A stretch of DNA of 64,000 bases from an uncultured Campylobacter sp. (GTDB lineage Bacteria > Campylobacterota > Campylobacteria > Campylobacterales > Campylobacteraceae), in contig NZ_CALIST010000067.1 of assembly GCF_938041645.1 (NCBI RefSeq), positions 1-64,000 on the forward strand, given 5' to 3'. The notes beneath the pieces were generated by a model, which saw only the letters and a list, made by a program, of their open reading frames with translations, made no database searches and was not told where the DNA came from. Shown here piece after piece: positions 18,070 to 27,903 of this stretch. The position numbers and the translations under genes were made by a program. Numbering within the stretch: position 1 is the stretch's first letter; every line of letters starts with the position of its first letter.

Positions 18070-18516
18070 ATGGACATAAATGGACTTGTAAATATGGTCT
18101 CTGCGCTCAAAAGCGACGATAAAAATTTAAGAGAATTCCAAAGCGGCCCTGTCGCTTTTATCGAGAAATTTCTAGGCGTGGATCTGCCCGACGATCAGAT
18201 AAATGCGATAATTGCGGGCATCAGCTCAAATTTTTTAAGCAAAAACGAAAGCGGCGGGTCTGGCTCGCTAGGCTCGATGTTGGGCGGACTTTTGGGCGGC
18301 GGCGAGGACGTGCGGGCAAACGCCGTCGATAGCAAAGGGGTGGATTTTAGCGCGCTGATCGGCAAAATCGCAAGCGCCAAGCTCGACCTAAACGGCGACG
18401 GCAAAGTCGATATCAACGACGCAAGCAGCTTTTTGGGCGATCTTTTAGGAGGCGGCGCAAACGGCGAAGATAAGGGGTTAAATTTAGGCAGTCTGCTAAA
18501 AACGTTTAAAATTTAA
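18070..18516 (+). CDS. Gly-rich hypothetical protein with EF-hand/dockerin-like Ca-binding loop
   Basis: 148 aa. The helical N-terminal part (residues 1-55) contains FIEKFLGVDLPDDQINAII. A Gly-Ser linker with LGGLLGGG follows, then DLNGDGKVDIND near residue 104, a textbook Ca2+-binding loop with Asp at positions 1, 3, 5 and 12, as in EF-hands and dockerins. A second GDLLGGG segment comes next. There is no signal peptide. It starts on the base after the stop codon of the YegP-like gene. The pairing of the two is unexplained. Family unknown. Confidence 0.65.
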   Translation: MDINGLVNMVSALKSDDKNLREFQSGPVAFIEKFLGVDLPDDQINAIIAGISSNFLSKNESGGSGSLGSMLGGLLGGGEDVRANAVDSKGVDFSALIGKIASAKLDLNGDGKVDINDASSFLGDLLGGGANGEDKGLNLGSLLKTFKI

Positions 18517-18999
18517 ACGAGGCTAAATTTAAAATGCAGGCCGGATTTTGCGCGACGATGTTTAAATTTGCGCGCGCTATTTTAATCCGCGCCTGCGTCG
18601 TTTAACGCTCGCGCAAAGAATTTAAATTTATATTGCATTGCGCGCGCGATGCCTTGGACTTAGGCAAAACGAGCTTAAATTATAACAAGACGGTGTTTAA
18701 ATTTAAGCCGCTTCTTTGTAGCATTTTATTTATGCTGCCGCGACATAGCACTCTGCTCCACTCTTTTGATCGTCCATATTGAGCCAAAATAACCACGAAC
18801 TCTGCTTTAAATTTTATCTTTGCTCTTTAACGTCCGCTTTAAATTTAGTCGCTTTTTTGCTCCATTTCATTTCGCTACCCATTCAAATTCCCACGTAGCG
18901 TGTCATAGCATGCTATTAAATTTTAAAAACGTCTATAAATTAAACACGAAAGAGTTCGCCTAAAAAGGATATATTTTATTTCTATTTACTGTTTAGGTA
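18517..18999. other. intergenic region, no gene seen
   Basis: 483 bp between the EF-hand gene and the small-RNA promoter. AAATTTAA words recur every 30-60 bp (TTTAAATTT at several places). No reading frame with a ribosome site is seen. Confidence 0.5.
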
Positions 19000-19000
19000 G

Positions 19001-19006
19001 TATAAT
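19001..19006 (+). promoter_or_regulatory. -10 box of candidate small RNA
   Basis: GGTAGTATAATCG, with AT-rich sequence upstream. It predicts transcription from about 19013, just 32 nt before a strong intrinsic terminator, with no coding frame between. Confidence 0.6.
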
Positions 19007-19012
19007 CGTCCT

Positions 19013-19075
19013 TGTCCGACAAGATAAAACCTCCTTTTTGTATGAAGCCCGAGTTTAAAAGCTCGGGCTTTTTTT
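19013..19075 (+). ncRNA. candidate small regulatory RNA with exposed anti-Shine-Dalgarno segment
   Basis: Predicted transcript of about 63 nt. The 5' hairpin is CTTGT-CCG-ACAAG (19011-19023). A single-stranded stretch follows with ACCTCCTTT (19029-19037), the same word as the anti-Shine-Dalgarno tail of bacterial 16S rRNA. It ends in an intrinsic terminator (19045-19075). It has its own -10 box and sits upstream of moaC, which has a separate -10 box at 19092. An alternative reading is an attenuator for moaC, but the second promoter argues against that. Expression is unproven. Confidence 0.6.
19045..19075 (+). terminator. intrinsic terminator of the small RNA
   Basis: Perfect 9-bp stem AAGCCCGAG/CTCGGGCTT with an 8-nt loop, running into seven T residues (19069-19075). 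This is the strongest plus-strand terminator I found in the window. Confidence 0.9.
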
Positions 19076-19091
19076 ATGCCCGAAATTCTGC

Positions 19092-19097
19092 TATAAT
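19092..19097 (+). promoter_or_regulatory. -10 box of the moaC operon
   Basis: CTGCTATAATCCC, 27 bp upstream of the moaC ATG at 19124 and just after the small-RNA terminator. AAGGA is the ribosome site. Confidence 0.55.
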
Positions 19098-19123
19098 CCC
19101 GCCAAAAACTACAAGGAAATTTT

Positions 19124-19594
19124 ATGCTTTCACATATCGACGAAAACAATATGCCCCGCATGGTGGATGTCGGCGCTAAGGACGATAGCGAGCGCGTAGC
19201 CACCGCTAGCGGCATCATACGAATGAGCGCGGAGGCGTTTGCCGCCGTCAAGCAAAACACGGCCAAAAAAGGTCCCGTGCTTCAAACCGCCGTCGTTGCC
19301 GCGATAATGGGCGCTAAAAAGACGAGCGAATTAATACCAATGACCCATCCGCTTACGATTACTTCCATTAAAACGGATATCGAGGAGCTTGCGAGCGAGT
19401 GCGCGTTTAAGCTTTTTGTAACGGTGAAAATCACGGGCAAAACCGGCGTCGAGATGGAGGCGCTAACGGGCGTGAGCGTGGGGCTGCTGACGATTTATGA
19501 TATGCTAAAAGCGATCGATAAATCGATGCAGATCACCGACGTCGTACTGCAACGCAAAGAGGGGGGCAAGAGTGGCGTGTATATTAGGAGCTGA
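19124..19594 (+). CDS. moaC: cyclic pyranopterin monophosphate synthase MoaC
   Basis: Second step of molybdenum-cofactor synthesis, converting the GTP-derived 3',8-cyclo intermediate to cyclic pyranopterin monophosphate. [18 protein letters not shown] at the N-terminus, IPMTHPLTI, the [19 protein letters not shown] core and the C-terminal KSGVY are family hallmarks; 156 aa is normal. It supplies cofactor for the two molybdoreductases encoded at 28-31 and 38-40 kb. The next gene overlaps its 3' end. Confidence 0.96.
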   Translation: MLSHIDENNMPRMVDVGAKDDSERVATASGIIRMSAEAFAAVKQNTAKKGPVLQTAVVAAIMGAKKTSELIPMTHPLTITSIKTDIEELASECAFKLFVTVKITGKTGVEMEALTGVSVGLLTIYDMLKAIDKSMQITDVVLQRKEGGKSGVYIRS

Positions 19595-19832
19595 AAAGCC
19601 GAAAATCGACTATCCACTCTTTTGGGAATACAAAGTAGTCCTAGACGCGACTACTCAAAAGCGCGAGCAGATCGATGAAATTTTAAAGGGCGAAAATTAC
19701 AAAATAGACTTTTCGCGCTTTTCAAACGGCGGCAAATATATGAGCTTCAACGTAAGCGTTTTCGTTAAAGACGACTTGCATCGAAACGAAATTTTCGAGC
19801 GCTTAAAGGCTCATTTTAAATACATACTGTAG
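19572..19832 (+). CDS. DUF493 (YbeD-like) protein
   Basis: 86-aa ferredoxin-like-fold protein of the DUF493 family. The [15 protein letters not shown] start and the C-terminal LKAHFKYIL are typical. No ATG is available; GTG 19572 follows a GAGGGGGG run and overlaps the last 23 nt of moaC in another frame, so translation is probably coupled. It is conserved behind moaC in Campylobacter by my recollection. Role unknown. Confidence 0.8.
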   Translation: MACILGAEKPKIDYPLFWEYKVVLDATTQKREQIDEILKGENYKIDFSRFSNGGKYMSFNVSVFVKDDLHRNEIFERLKAHFKYIL

Positions 19833-19840
19833 GAGAGGAT

Positions 19841-21100
19841 ATGAAGGAAAAACTGATAGAAAAATTCGGCGCCGATCTCGCGCAAATTTCACAAGCCGAG
19901 CTAGCCTCATATGTGCAAGAGCTCGCCTTGCAAGAAGCCACGAAGGCTTTGTGTGAGCTTGACGACGAGAGTAAAAGCGCCAAAAGCACGCAATTAATCC
20001 TAGACTTCGCAGCCGAGTTAAAAGACGCGGGCGCGCTTAGCGATGAGACGGCAGAAGCCCTACTTAACGGCGTTAAAAAGGCGCTGTGCGACGAGGACGA
20101 GCAGGGGCTTTACAAGCTCATCTACGACTACGACGATCTGCGCAAAAAGATCGCTTGTAAGCAAAAGGCTATTAAAGCACTTGTTTTGCGCAGCTACGAT
20201 GATCTGGATACTGCGCTGCAAAACGCAAGCGAAACAGAGCTAAAAGAGCGCATAGGCTCGGCGCTACAGCGAGCGATCGCGAGCAAGCTTCCGCTTGCGG
20301 ACGTACTTAAAGAAGCAAGCGAACTGGCCTTCATAAGCGTGCTCGAAAGCGGAACCGACATCGAGGACACCGCGCATGAGACGGCTAAAAACATCGCATT
20401 TTCGGCTATCGGCGACGGGGAATTTACAAAATTCCGCACAAAAGAAATTTCAAAAATCATCATAAATCGCGCAATTTTCGTAGCAAACGAGAGTAAAAAT
20501 ACAGCCTCTGCGCTGATTAGAGGCGCGATTTTAGGCTGCTACGACGGCATAAACAAAGCCGCCGAAAGATACCGCGACGAGCTAAGTTTCTCGCCAGCAA
20601 GCGACGCACAGAGCCTAGAGAACGAAAGGCTTCAAATTTCGCAGATGAGCGAGCTATTTAGCGCGGTTTTAAGCGACGCAGTCGCAAGCTCGGAGGAGCC
20701 CGCTAAAAGCGAGATCGCCAAGATCGCCGATGAAGAATTCGGCGGCTATTTGGCTAAATTTAGAAAAATTTCAAGCGATCTTGCCGAGCAACTAAGCGCC
20801 AAAATTGGCGAGATCGAGCTTGGCGAGCGCGCAAAAAAGGCAAGCGCCAAGGCACGCGAAATCACTCAAGAGCTGAGCCAAAAAAGCGCCAAAATCATCG
20901 AAAACCTCGATCTGGACGAGAAACTGGACGCAATCAAAAAAGAGCTTAGCGAGTTTGAAAAGAAGATGAGCCAAAAATTTGCCGAGCTAAAAAGCTCCGA
21001 GGTCGCCAAAAACGTGAGCGAAAGGGCGCGCGAGATGAGCGCTAAGGCTTACGAGGCCGCAAAAGAAACGATCGCCAAGCTAAAGTCCAAAAAGGACTAA
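19841..21100 (+). CDS. alpha-helical hypothetical protein (DUF6781-like)
   Basis: 419 aa, almost entirely helical by composition (Ala, Glu, Lys, Leu, Ser). Residues 1-260 look globular, with regular Ala-rich helices. From about 290 to the end the sequence is a charged amphipathic coiled coil with repeats such as ERAKKASAKA and VSERAREMSAKAYEA, similar in texture to LEA or apolipoprotein segments. No signal peptide or membrane helix is seen. It starts 8 bp after the DUF493 gene with GGAGAGG. A DUF6781 assignment is possible but from memory. Function is not known. Confidence 0.75.
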   Translation: MKEKLIEKFGADLAQISQAELASYVQELALQEATKALCELDDESKSAKSTQLILDFAAELKDAGALSDETAEALLNGVKKALCDEDEQGLYKLIYDYDDLRKKIACKQKAIKALVLRSYDDLDTALQNASETELKERIGSALQRAIASKLPLADVLKEASELAFISVLESGTDIEDTAHETAKNIAFSAIGDGEFTKFRTKEISKIIINRAIFVANESKNTASALIRGAILGCYDGINKAAERYRDELSFSPASDAQSLENERLQISQMSELFSAVLSDAVASSEEPAKSEIAKIADEEFGGYLAKFRKISSDLAEQLSAKIGEIELGERAKKASAKAREITQELSQKSAKIIENLDLDEKLDAIKKELSEFEKKMSQKFAELKSSEVAKNVSERAREMSAKAYEAAKETIAKLKSKKD

Positions 21101-22216
21101 ATGGGCGCCGCGGGCGCGAAATCCCTAACGGTAAACACTCGGCGCTCGCTGCTTTGCGCTGCAAAATTTACTAGCATGCCTTAAAGCTCGCGCGCCCTAA
21201 AAGAAAGGAGCTTTCGTTAGAGTTTGCGAGGCCTGCGCAGAATTCTTTATGCGCTTTAACGGCGCTGTAAAATTCCATGCTGATAAAGAATTTTACGAAT
21301 TTTGCATAGCTAAATTTAGATGCGCGCTGCAAAATTCCGTGCCGCCAAAAATCCTACGGCGATGCGAGACCCCGGTCCAACCAAATCTTGCCGCAGTGAT
21401 AAAATTCTAAGTGTAAAATTTTATAGCTGACGCGGCACATATAAAATTCCAAAGCCGGCGCGGATTTTTAAGCTTGAAATTTCATCGTACAAATTTGCGT
21501 AGCCGAATTTTAAAATTCTAAACGCATAAAATTAAAATTCCGCCTCAAAGTGATATGGCACGATTTGCAGTTTGAAATTTTATCCCGACGCGCGCAAATG
21601 AAATCCCACGAGATAAATTCTACAAAAAGGCGTATGTGGCGTTTGGCATTTCTGCGATCATTTCAATTCTAATAAAACGCGATTCCACTGCAGCGTAAGA
21701 TGCGATGTGAAGGGCTACCACTAAGCTAACAATTAGAATTTATGCACCACAAAATACTAACGCGACTCATCTCAAATCATAGCGATATCCAAGCCCATTT
21801 TATCGCGCGATTTGATTATGTAAATTTCAAATTGCTCTTATCCGCCCAAATTGAGCGCTTAGTGCAAATAAAATTCCGCCGGATTTATCGTAGCCTACGC
21901 AGCATAAATTTAAAACCGCGCCCCCTGCCTTTATTTAGGCGCAGAGGCGCCTTGTTTATACAACACCGCACTTGGACAAATCCACTACTTTCACATAGCA
22001 ATGCCTCGTTTACGCCGCGATAAAATTCTGCGAAATCACCGCTAAATTTTATCGTTAAATTACAAAGCCCAATCCTATTTTAAAGGCGACGGGTGTTCTT
22101 AAATTTCACGACAAATTACAAATAGATCGCGCCTGCAAAATACAGCAATTCAAAATAAAATTCTAAAAATTTAATCAAATTTCGCTAAAATCGCCGCAAA
22201 ATTTTAAGGAGAAAAG
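21101..22216. other. 1.1-kb intergenic region rich in AAATTC/GAATTT words
   Basis: The longest gene-free stretch in the window. Words such as AAAATTC, GAATTTTA and AAATTCC occur every 20-40 bp on both strands (for example around 21240-21560). An open frame at 21742-22023 has no ribosome site and an implausible composition. No decayed gene could be recognised. Confidence 0.5.
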
Positions 22217-23026
22217 ATGAAAAAAATAGCTCTTTTAATATCCTTTGCTGCGATGATGATTTTTACCGGCTGCGCGAGCACCACGCAAGGCGGCGCCGTA
22301 GGCATCGACCGCTCGCAATTCATCACCGTAAGCGAAGCTGAAATGGATCAAAGTGCCGCGCTTGCCTACAAGCAGATTACCGCCCAAGCAAACGCCAAAC
22401 ATGTCCTAAATACTGATAAAAAGCTAACTGATCGCGTTAGAGGCATCTCGAAGCGCCTAATCGCTCAAGTCGGCGCATTTCGCAAAGACGCACTGAAATG
22501 GAACTGGCAGGTAAACGTCATCAACGACCCTACGATCAATGCTTGGTGTATGCCTGGCGGCCGTATCGTCGTATATACTGGCATCATCGAAAAACTAAAG
22601 CTTACCGATGCCGAGCTGGCTGCTATTTTGGGGCACGAGATGTCTCACGCACTGCGCGAACACAGCCGCGAGCGAGCCTCGACTGAACAGATGAAAGATG
22701 TCGGTATCGCCGTAGCAAGCTCCGCAGCAGGGCTTGGAGATCTGGGCTCAGCGGCTTTGAATATGGCGGCGCAGTACACATTCACGCTGCCGTTTTCGCG
22801 CACGCATGAGACGGAAGCCGATCTGATGGGCGTTGAGCTGATGGCGCGCGCAGGATACGATCCGAGGGCGGCGATAAACGTCTGGGAGAAGATGAATAAG
22901 CTAAATGAGAGCCATCCGCTTAAATTTATGTCCACGCACCCTTCAAATGACGATCGCATCGCCGATCTAAAAGAGGTGATGCCGAAAGTCTTGCCGCTTT
23001 ACGAGGCTGCCACAAGAAATAGATAG
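22217..23026 (+). CDS. M48-family metalloprotease lipoprotein (LoiP/YcaL-like)
   Basis: Zinc endopeptidase of 269 aa anchored by a lipobox (FTGC, Cys19). The active-site motif HEMSH is at 140-144, and the third ligand comes from ETEAD (Glu198). GRIVVYTGII and the C-terminal STHPSNDDRI are typical of the periplasmic M48B/C group, which degrades misfolded outer-membrane proteins. ATG 22217 has AAGGAGA. A -10-like TAAAAT lies about 30 bp upstream. It appears monocistronic. Substrates are unknown. Confidence 0.9.
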   Translation: MKKIALLISFAAMMIFTGCASTTQGGAVGIDRSQFITVSEAEMDQSAALAYKQITAQANAKHVLNTDKKLTDRVRGISKRLIAQVGAFRKDALKWNWQVNVINDPTINAWCMPGGRIVVYTGIIEKLKLTDAELAAILGHEMSHALREHSRERASTEQMKDVGIAVASSAAGLGDLGSAALNMAAQYTFTLPFSRTHETEADLMGVELMARAGYDPRAAINVWEKMNKLNESHPLKFMSTHPSNDDRIADLKEVMPKVLPLYEAATRNR

Positions 23027-23684
23027 TCTTGCGATTTAAAATTTCGCAAGAGCTTGCGCGCTAAGGTTTTTTAAGTAGCAGGTTTTATCGTCGCATTTAA
23101 ATTTCTTAATGGGCTTGCGCGTGGCGCTAGGATTATCCGCCGCCGCGCATAAGCTCTATCGCGATAAAATCTCGCCGCAACAAAGGTCTGCCGCGGCGCA
23201 AAATTCTAAATCGCCGCGAAATTCCGTTAAAACGCACGATAAACAAAATCGCGCCTAGACAAAATTTCATTTCAAAACGCAAGCACTAGGCAAAATTCCG
23301 CCGCGCAGGAGGCCGAAATGTCCGTAGCTACAGAATTTTACGGCGCGAAATTTTACGATTTTAAGCGCGATTAAATTTAGAGCAAAATTCTACCCCTTTG
23401 GACGCAGATAGAATTTCGCTATGGTCGTATGCAAACAAAATTTTGCAGCCGCAGTCAGGCATGAAAATAAAATTTATTCGGCTAGGCAGCAGATTTTAAC
23501 GCTATTTTGCGCAGCGGCAAGTCTCGCGCGGGCAGATGAAATTTCGTGCGATAATAGAAGTAAAATTTCAACTTCGCGAAATTCTACGAGCGGGCCGCGA
23601 GGTATTTTCCGCACCTTTTGGATTTTAAAGCGTTTTTGGATATAATCATAAATATTTATTTTTAAATTTCAAAGGATAAAAAAT
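23027..23684. other. intergenic region with promoter for the CNNM gene
   Basis: 658 bp without a gene. The -10 candidate TATAAT is at 23641-23646, 39 bp before the TTG start of the next gene. The remainder is dense in AAATTC/GAATTT words (about fifteen between 23180 and 23600 by eye). Confidence 0.5.
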
Positions 23685-25019
23685 TTGGACACGGACAGTT
23701 CGGTTTTAATGTTAGTTTTAGCTTTTGTATTCATCTTTATGAATGCTTTTTTTGTTCTTTCGGAATTCTCAATCGTCAAAGTAAGAAAGTCTCGCCTCGA
23801 AGAGCTTATCAAGGATAAAATTCCAAACGCAAAGCTCGCTTTTAAAATTTCAAACTCCCTTGACACCTATCTCAGCGCCACTCAGCTAGGCATTACGATA
23901 AGCTCGCTAGCCCTCGGCTGGATCGGTGAGCCCGCGGTATCGAGACTGATCGAGCTGCCACTAAGATCCATCGGCATAGGCGGCGGAGCGGCGGCGCATA
24001 CGATCGCCTTCGTCATATCTTTTACGCTCGTTACGCTATTTCACGTCGTGCTCGGCGAGCTGGTGCCAAAATCCATCGCTATTGCTAAAACCGAGAAGAT
24101 CGTGCTTTTTATCTCCAGACCGCTTCATATTTTTTGGATTATGTTTTTCCCGATCATCAAGGCGTTTGACTTCATCGCCGCCGTTTCGCTTAAAATAATC
24201 GGCGTAAAGCCCGCCAAAGAGAGCGAGCTCGCGCTTTCGGACGAAGAGATCAAAATCATCGCAAGCGAGAGCCTAAAAGGCGGCGTGCTCGATAGCCTGG
24301 AGACCGAGATCATCAAAAACGCCGTCGATTTCAGCGACACGGTCGCTAAAGAGATAATGACGCCGCGCCGCGATCTAATTTGCCTAAACAAGCAGGCAAG
24401 CTACGAGGAGAACTACGACACCGTCTTGCAGTCTAGATTTACGCGCTTTCCGTATATTGACGGCAGCAAGGACAACGTCCTAGGCCTCATCCACATCCGC
24501 GACATCATCCAGCAAAAGGGCGGCAAAAGCTTCGACAAGATCGTGCGCAAGCTCATCATCGTGCCCGAAAACAGCCCGATCTCTAAAATTTTACCGATGA
24601 TGAACAAACAGCGCGTGTTTGCCGCGCTCGTCATCGACGAATACGGCGGCACGGCGGGATTTTTGACGATGGAAGATATAATCGAAGAAATTTTCGGCGA
24701 CATCAACGACGAACACGACGCGAATGCGCAAAATTTCAAACGCATCGACGAAAATACCTTTGAGTTTAGAGGGCGCTTCGAGATCGAAGACGTCGAGGAG
24801 GTGATGGGCATCGACTTCGATGAGGAGACCGAGCAGCTCACGATCGGCGGCTACGTCTTTAATCTCTTCGGCAGCCTACCTGAAATCGGCGATAAAATAA
24901 GCGATGAAAACTGCGACTATGAAGTGCTGCGAATGGACGGCACTAGGGTCTCGCTCGTAAAAGTCACCAAAAGGTGCGAACAGGAACTGCAAGAAAGAGA
25001 CGAGAATAAAAACGAGTAG
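23685..25019 (+). CDS. CNNM/CorC-type hemolysin-family membrane protein
   Basis: DUF21 (CNNM) membrane domain with four hydrophobic segments (residues about 5-170), then a CBS-domain pair (about 205-330) and a C-terminal CorC_HlyC domain (FEFRGRFEIEDVEEVMG onward). SEFSIVKVRKSRLEEL and LGELVPKSIAI are diagnostic. Proteins of this group (YfjD, YtfL, MpfA) act in Mg2+/Co2+ efflux; 444 aa is normal. Start TTG 23685 follows AAAGGATAA at good spacing; no ATG fits better. Ion specificity is not visible from sequence. Confidence 0.88.
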   Translation: MDTDSSVLMLVLAFVFIFMNAFFVLSEFSIVKVRKSRLEELIKDKIPNAKLAFKISNSLDTYLSATQLGITISSLALGWIGEPAVSRLIELPLRSIGIGGGAAAHTIAFVISFTLVTLFHVVLGELVPKSIAIAKTEKIVLFISRPLHIFWIMFFPIIKAFDFIAAVSLKIIGVKPAKESELALSDEEIKIIASESLKGGVLDSLETEIIKNAVDFSDTVAKEIMTPRRDLICLNKQASYEENYDTVLQSRFTRFPYIDGSKDNVLGLIHIRDIIQQKGGKSFDKIVRKLIIVPENSPISKILPMMNKQRVFAALVIDEYGGTAGFLTMEDIIEEIFGDINDEHDANAQNFKRIDENTFEFRGRFEIEDVEEVMGIDFDEETEQLTIGGYVFNLFGSLPEIGDKISDENCDYEVLRMDGTRVSLVKVTKRCEQELQERDENKNE

Positions 25020-25208
25020 AGATGAGGCACATTCGGTGCGGCGTGCGTAAATCCGGTCGCTTTGAGCGTGGCGCAAAAATTTCGGCGCAGGCTCTGAAGC
25101 GATCAAAATAGCGGTAAAACTTAATCGGCAAAGCATTTCGAGCTGCAGCGAATAGTATGTCGCCGTCTAAAATTAAAATTCCGAAATTTCTCTTAGAAAG
25201 GATTAGTT

Positions 25209-26636
25209 ATGGAATTTCGTATCGAAAAAGACACGATGGGCGAGGTTAAGGTTCCGAATGAGAAATATTGGGGTGCGCAGACGCAGCGTAGCCATGAAAA
25301 TTTCGAGATCGGAGTAGGGCTGGAGACGATGCCTAAAGAGGTCATAGAGGGCTTTGCCTATCTAAAAAAGGCGTGCGCACTTGTTAATCGTAAGCTAGGC
25401 CGCCTAGACGAGCCTCGCACCGAGGCGATAGCGCAGGCGTGCGATGAAATTTTAAACGGCAAACTGGACGGAAATTTCCCTCTAGTCGTGTGGCAGACGG
25501 GCTCGGGCACGCAGTCGAATATGAATTTAAACGAGGTCGTTTCAAACCGCGCAATGGAGATTTTGGGGTTAAATTTTCGCGATAAGGTGGCACTGGACGT
25601 TAAAGACGCAAAATTCGTGCATCCAAACGATCACGTAAATAAAGGCCAGAGCTCAAACGACACCTATCCTACGGCGATGCGAATAGCCTTTGTGCTGGAG
25701 CTTCAAAAAAAGCTGCTGCCAGCGATCGAAAAGCTTGAAGCGACGCTGGATAAAAAGACCGCCGAGTTTGCGGGGATCGTAAAGATCGGCCGCACTCACC
25801 TACAAGACGCCACGCCACTCACGCTCGGGCAGGAATTTAGCGGTTACGCGCATATGCTAAAGGCGAGCAAGGCGCAGATCCTCGCTACCGTGCCGTTTTT
25901 GCAGGAGCTTGCCATCGGCGGCACCGCGGTGGGCACGGGGCTAAACTCGCACCCGAAATTTAGCGAGATGGTAAGCGACGAGCTAAACGCGCTAACGGGC
26001 ACGGCGTTTAAATTTAAATCCCATCCGAATAAATTTCACGGCCTAACCAGCCACGATGCCGAGGTGTTTTTAAGCGGCGCGCTAAACGGCCTGGCGGCAA
26101 ATTTGATGAAGATCGCAAACGACGTGCGCTGGTTAGCAAGCGGACCAAGATGCGGCATCGGCGAGATAAACATCCCCGAAAACGAGCCGGGAAGCTCGAT
26201 AATGCCGGGCAAGGTAAACCCGACGCAGTGCGAAGCCGTCACGATGGTCGCCGTGCAGGTGATGGGCAACCATGTCGCGATTTCCGTCGCGGCAAGCCAG
26301 GGCAACTTCGAGCTAAACGTCTTTAAGCCGGTGCTTACGTACAATCTCATTCAAAGCATCCGCCTGCTAAGCGACGCGATGAACAGCTTTGAGAAACACT
26401 GCGCTTGCGGAATCACGGCAAACGAGGCTAAAATCGACAAACTGCTGCACGAAAGCCTGATGCTCGTAACCGCGCTAAATCCACACATCGGCTACGCAAA
26501 TGCCGCCAAGATCGCCAAAACCGCGCATCATAACGGCACGACGCTGCGCGAGGAGGCGATAAAATCGGGCATACTGACCGCCGAGGAATTTGACGCGTGG
26601 GTGGTGCCTGAGGATATGATAGCGCCGAAGGAGTAA
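25209..26636 (+). CDS. fumC: class II fumarate hydratase
   Basis: Interconverts fumarate and L-malate in the TCA cycle and the fumarate-respiration branch. At 475 aa it is slightly longer than the usual 460-467. [27 protein letters not shown] (substrate binding), [23 protein letters not shown] and the signature [15 protein letters not shown] are all present. The TQCE ending of the signature separates it from aspartase. ATG 25209 has AGAAAGGA. Single gene. Confidence 0.95.
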   Translation: MEFRIEKDTMGEVKVPNEKYWGAQTQRSHENFEIGVGLETMPKEVIEGFAYLKKACALVNRKLGRLDEPRTEAIAQACDEILNGKLDGNFPLVVWQTGSGTQSNMNLNEVVSNRAMEILGLNFRDKVALDVKDAKFVHPNDHVNKGQSSNDTYPTAMRIAFVLELQKKLLPAIEKLEATLDKKTAEFAGIVKIGRTHLQDATPLTLGQEFSGYAHMLKASKAQILATVPFLQELAIGGTAVGTGLNSHPKFSEMVSDELNALTGTAFKFKSHPNKFHGLTSHDAEVFLSGALNGLAANLMKIANDVRWLASGPRCGIGEINIPENEPGSSIMPGKVNPTQCEAVTMVAVQVMGNHVAISVAASQGNFELNVFKPVLTYNLIQSIRLLSDAMNSFEKHCACGITANEAKIDKLLHESLMLVTALNPHIGYANAAKIAKTAHHNGTTLREEAIKSGILTAEEFDAWVVPEDMIAPKE

Positions 26637-27090
26637 ATTTTAGTTGCTTGACTTTTGGGCTCGGCAGGGTTCGCTCGGCGGAATTCGGCGAGATCAGGGC
26701 GTTTCGGCAAAATTTTATCGTTTCGATAAATTTTGATTGTTTCGACGAAATTTGATTGTTTTGCGTGACATGCTCGCCTTGAGTGATTTCGTAGAGCTTG
26801 CCTTGCACGGTTTTGCCGAGTTTACTTTAAAGCAATTTTGCCGAGCCTTCTTTAAAATCTGTAAATTTGATAGCGAAATTTGCGGATTAAATTTGCTTCG
26901 ATAATGCAGCTTTTGCGGTTCGCAAAATGGCGAGATTACCGAGGCTAAAGCCGCCTTTTGCCTTTAAATTTCTATCCGTCATTTCGCGCCCCGCCAAATA
27001 CACATCGAAACTGCCGCTAAGATAAAATTTTAAATGCTTCGTAAGCACCCAAACGATAAAATGCGCCAAAATTTACAAAACGAGGATTTT
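26637..27090. other. intergenic region with imperfect repeats
   Basis: A short inverted repeat TTATCG-TTT-CGATAA (26715-26729), embedded in AATTTT, may end the fumC transcript. It is followed by two imperfect direct copies of a unit TTTTGCCGAG-N4-CTTTAAA (about 26812-26864). Antisense frames in this stretch are chance. Confidence 0.4.
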
Positions 27091-27903
27091 ATGAGGGACT
27101 ATGATAAGGAGCCGTTGATCATAAACGATTACACCGTCTATCATGTATTTTCTTGGAATATATTTACTTGCATATTGTGTTTTTTGCTTTTAAGTTATGA
27201 TCTGATTACGACCGGCACTACGGGGAAATTTAGCGCTTTCGGTATCGTTTCTTTAATTTTTGTGACATATTCTTTCATACGGCTAAGAATTTCGGCGGAG
27301 CAAAATTTTTCTAAAAATCCGAGCTATTTTTATTTTTCAAACAGCCTGATCCGCTACGTCGAAAATATAGATATGAAAGATAGCATAATTTCCGAAACCA
27401 AAATAGCCCCCGATCCGTCCGCAAATATATCTAGCGTTCATTTCTGCGTAGTATGCGAACTAGAAAACTCTTACGGCAGGTTCCATTATTTAAGCTCGTA
27501 TGAGTTATATAGATATTCAAGCATAGGCGTTCATATAGGCAAACTTGCTCTTTATATAAAGCATCTAATGCTATATTTAATATTTGCTCTGCCGTATAAA
27601 ATTTACAAGCTCAAAAAGAGCTCGGAGCCCCTTTGGCTGTTAAAAAGAAATTTTGTCGTTAAATTTAACAATAGAAATTACTTTTTAATAAATGCCATAT
27701 CTGCAAAAGAGTATAATGAGCTACTGCAATATTTCAAGGCGCTAAACGTAAAAATAGAAGATCGGACCGACTTTATACCGCAGGCTCAAAATAGCGGCTA
27801 TTTCACCGATAAAAACGAAATTTACAGCGACGATTTTAGTGATACACAAATTCCGAAGAAAAATTTTAAATGGAAGCTTAGGCGATTTTTTAGTTTGGAT
27901 TGA
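27091..27903 (+). CDS. hypothetical membrane protein (270 aa)
   Basis: Two hydrophobic helices near residues 20-65 and one near 160-180 flank polar, Tyr- and Ser-rich parts. The C-terminal third is Asp/Ser-rich and ends in a basic stretch (KKNFKWKLRRFF). The codon use is more AT-rich than that of neighbouring housekeeping genes, which suggests acquired DNA. ATG 27091 is behind GAGGA; the frame is open 57 bases further up but without a better site. No family is recognised. Confidence 0.65.
   Translation: MRDYDKEPLIINDYTVYHVFSWNIFTCILCFLLLSYDLITTGTTGKFSAFGIVSLIFVTYSFIRLRISAEQNFSKNPSYFYFSNSLIRYVENIDMKDSIISETKIAPDPSANISSVHFCVVCELENSYGRFHYLSSYELYRYSSIGVHIGKLALYIKHLMLYLIFALPYKIYKLKKSSEPLWLLKRNFVVKFNNRNYFLINAISAKEYNELLQYFKALNVKIEDRTDFIPQAQNSGYFTDKNEIYSDDFSDTQIPKKNFKWKLRRFFSLD

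Noticed and set aside
19013..19123. moaC-leader riboswitch (molybdenum cofactor type)
   Set aside because: The structured RNA ends at its own terminator and moaC has a separate -10 box; it is too short for the known Moco motif.
21742..22023. 93-aa frame in the longest intergenic region
   Set aside because: No ribosome site and basic, low-plausibility sequence; the region is dominated by AAATTC words.
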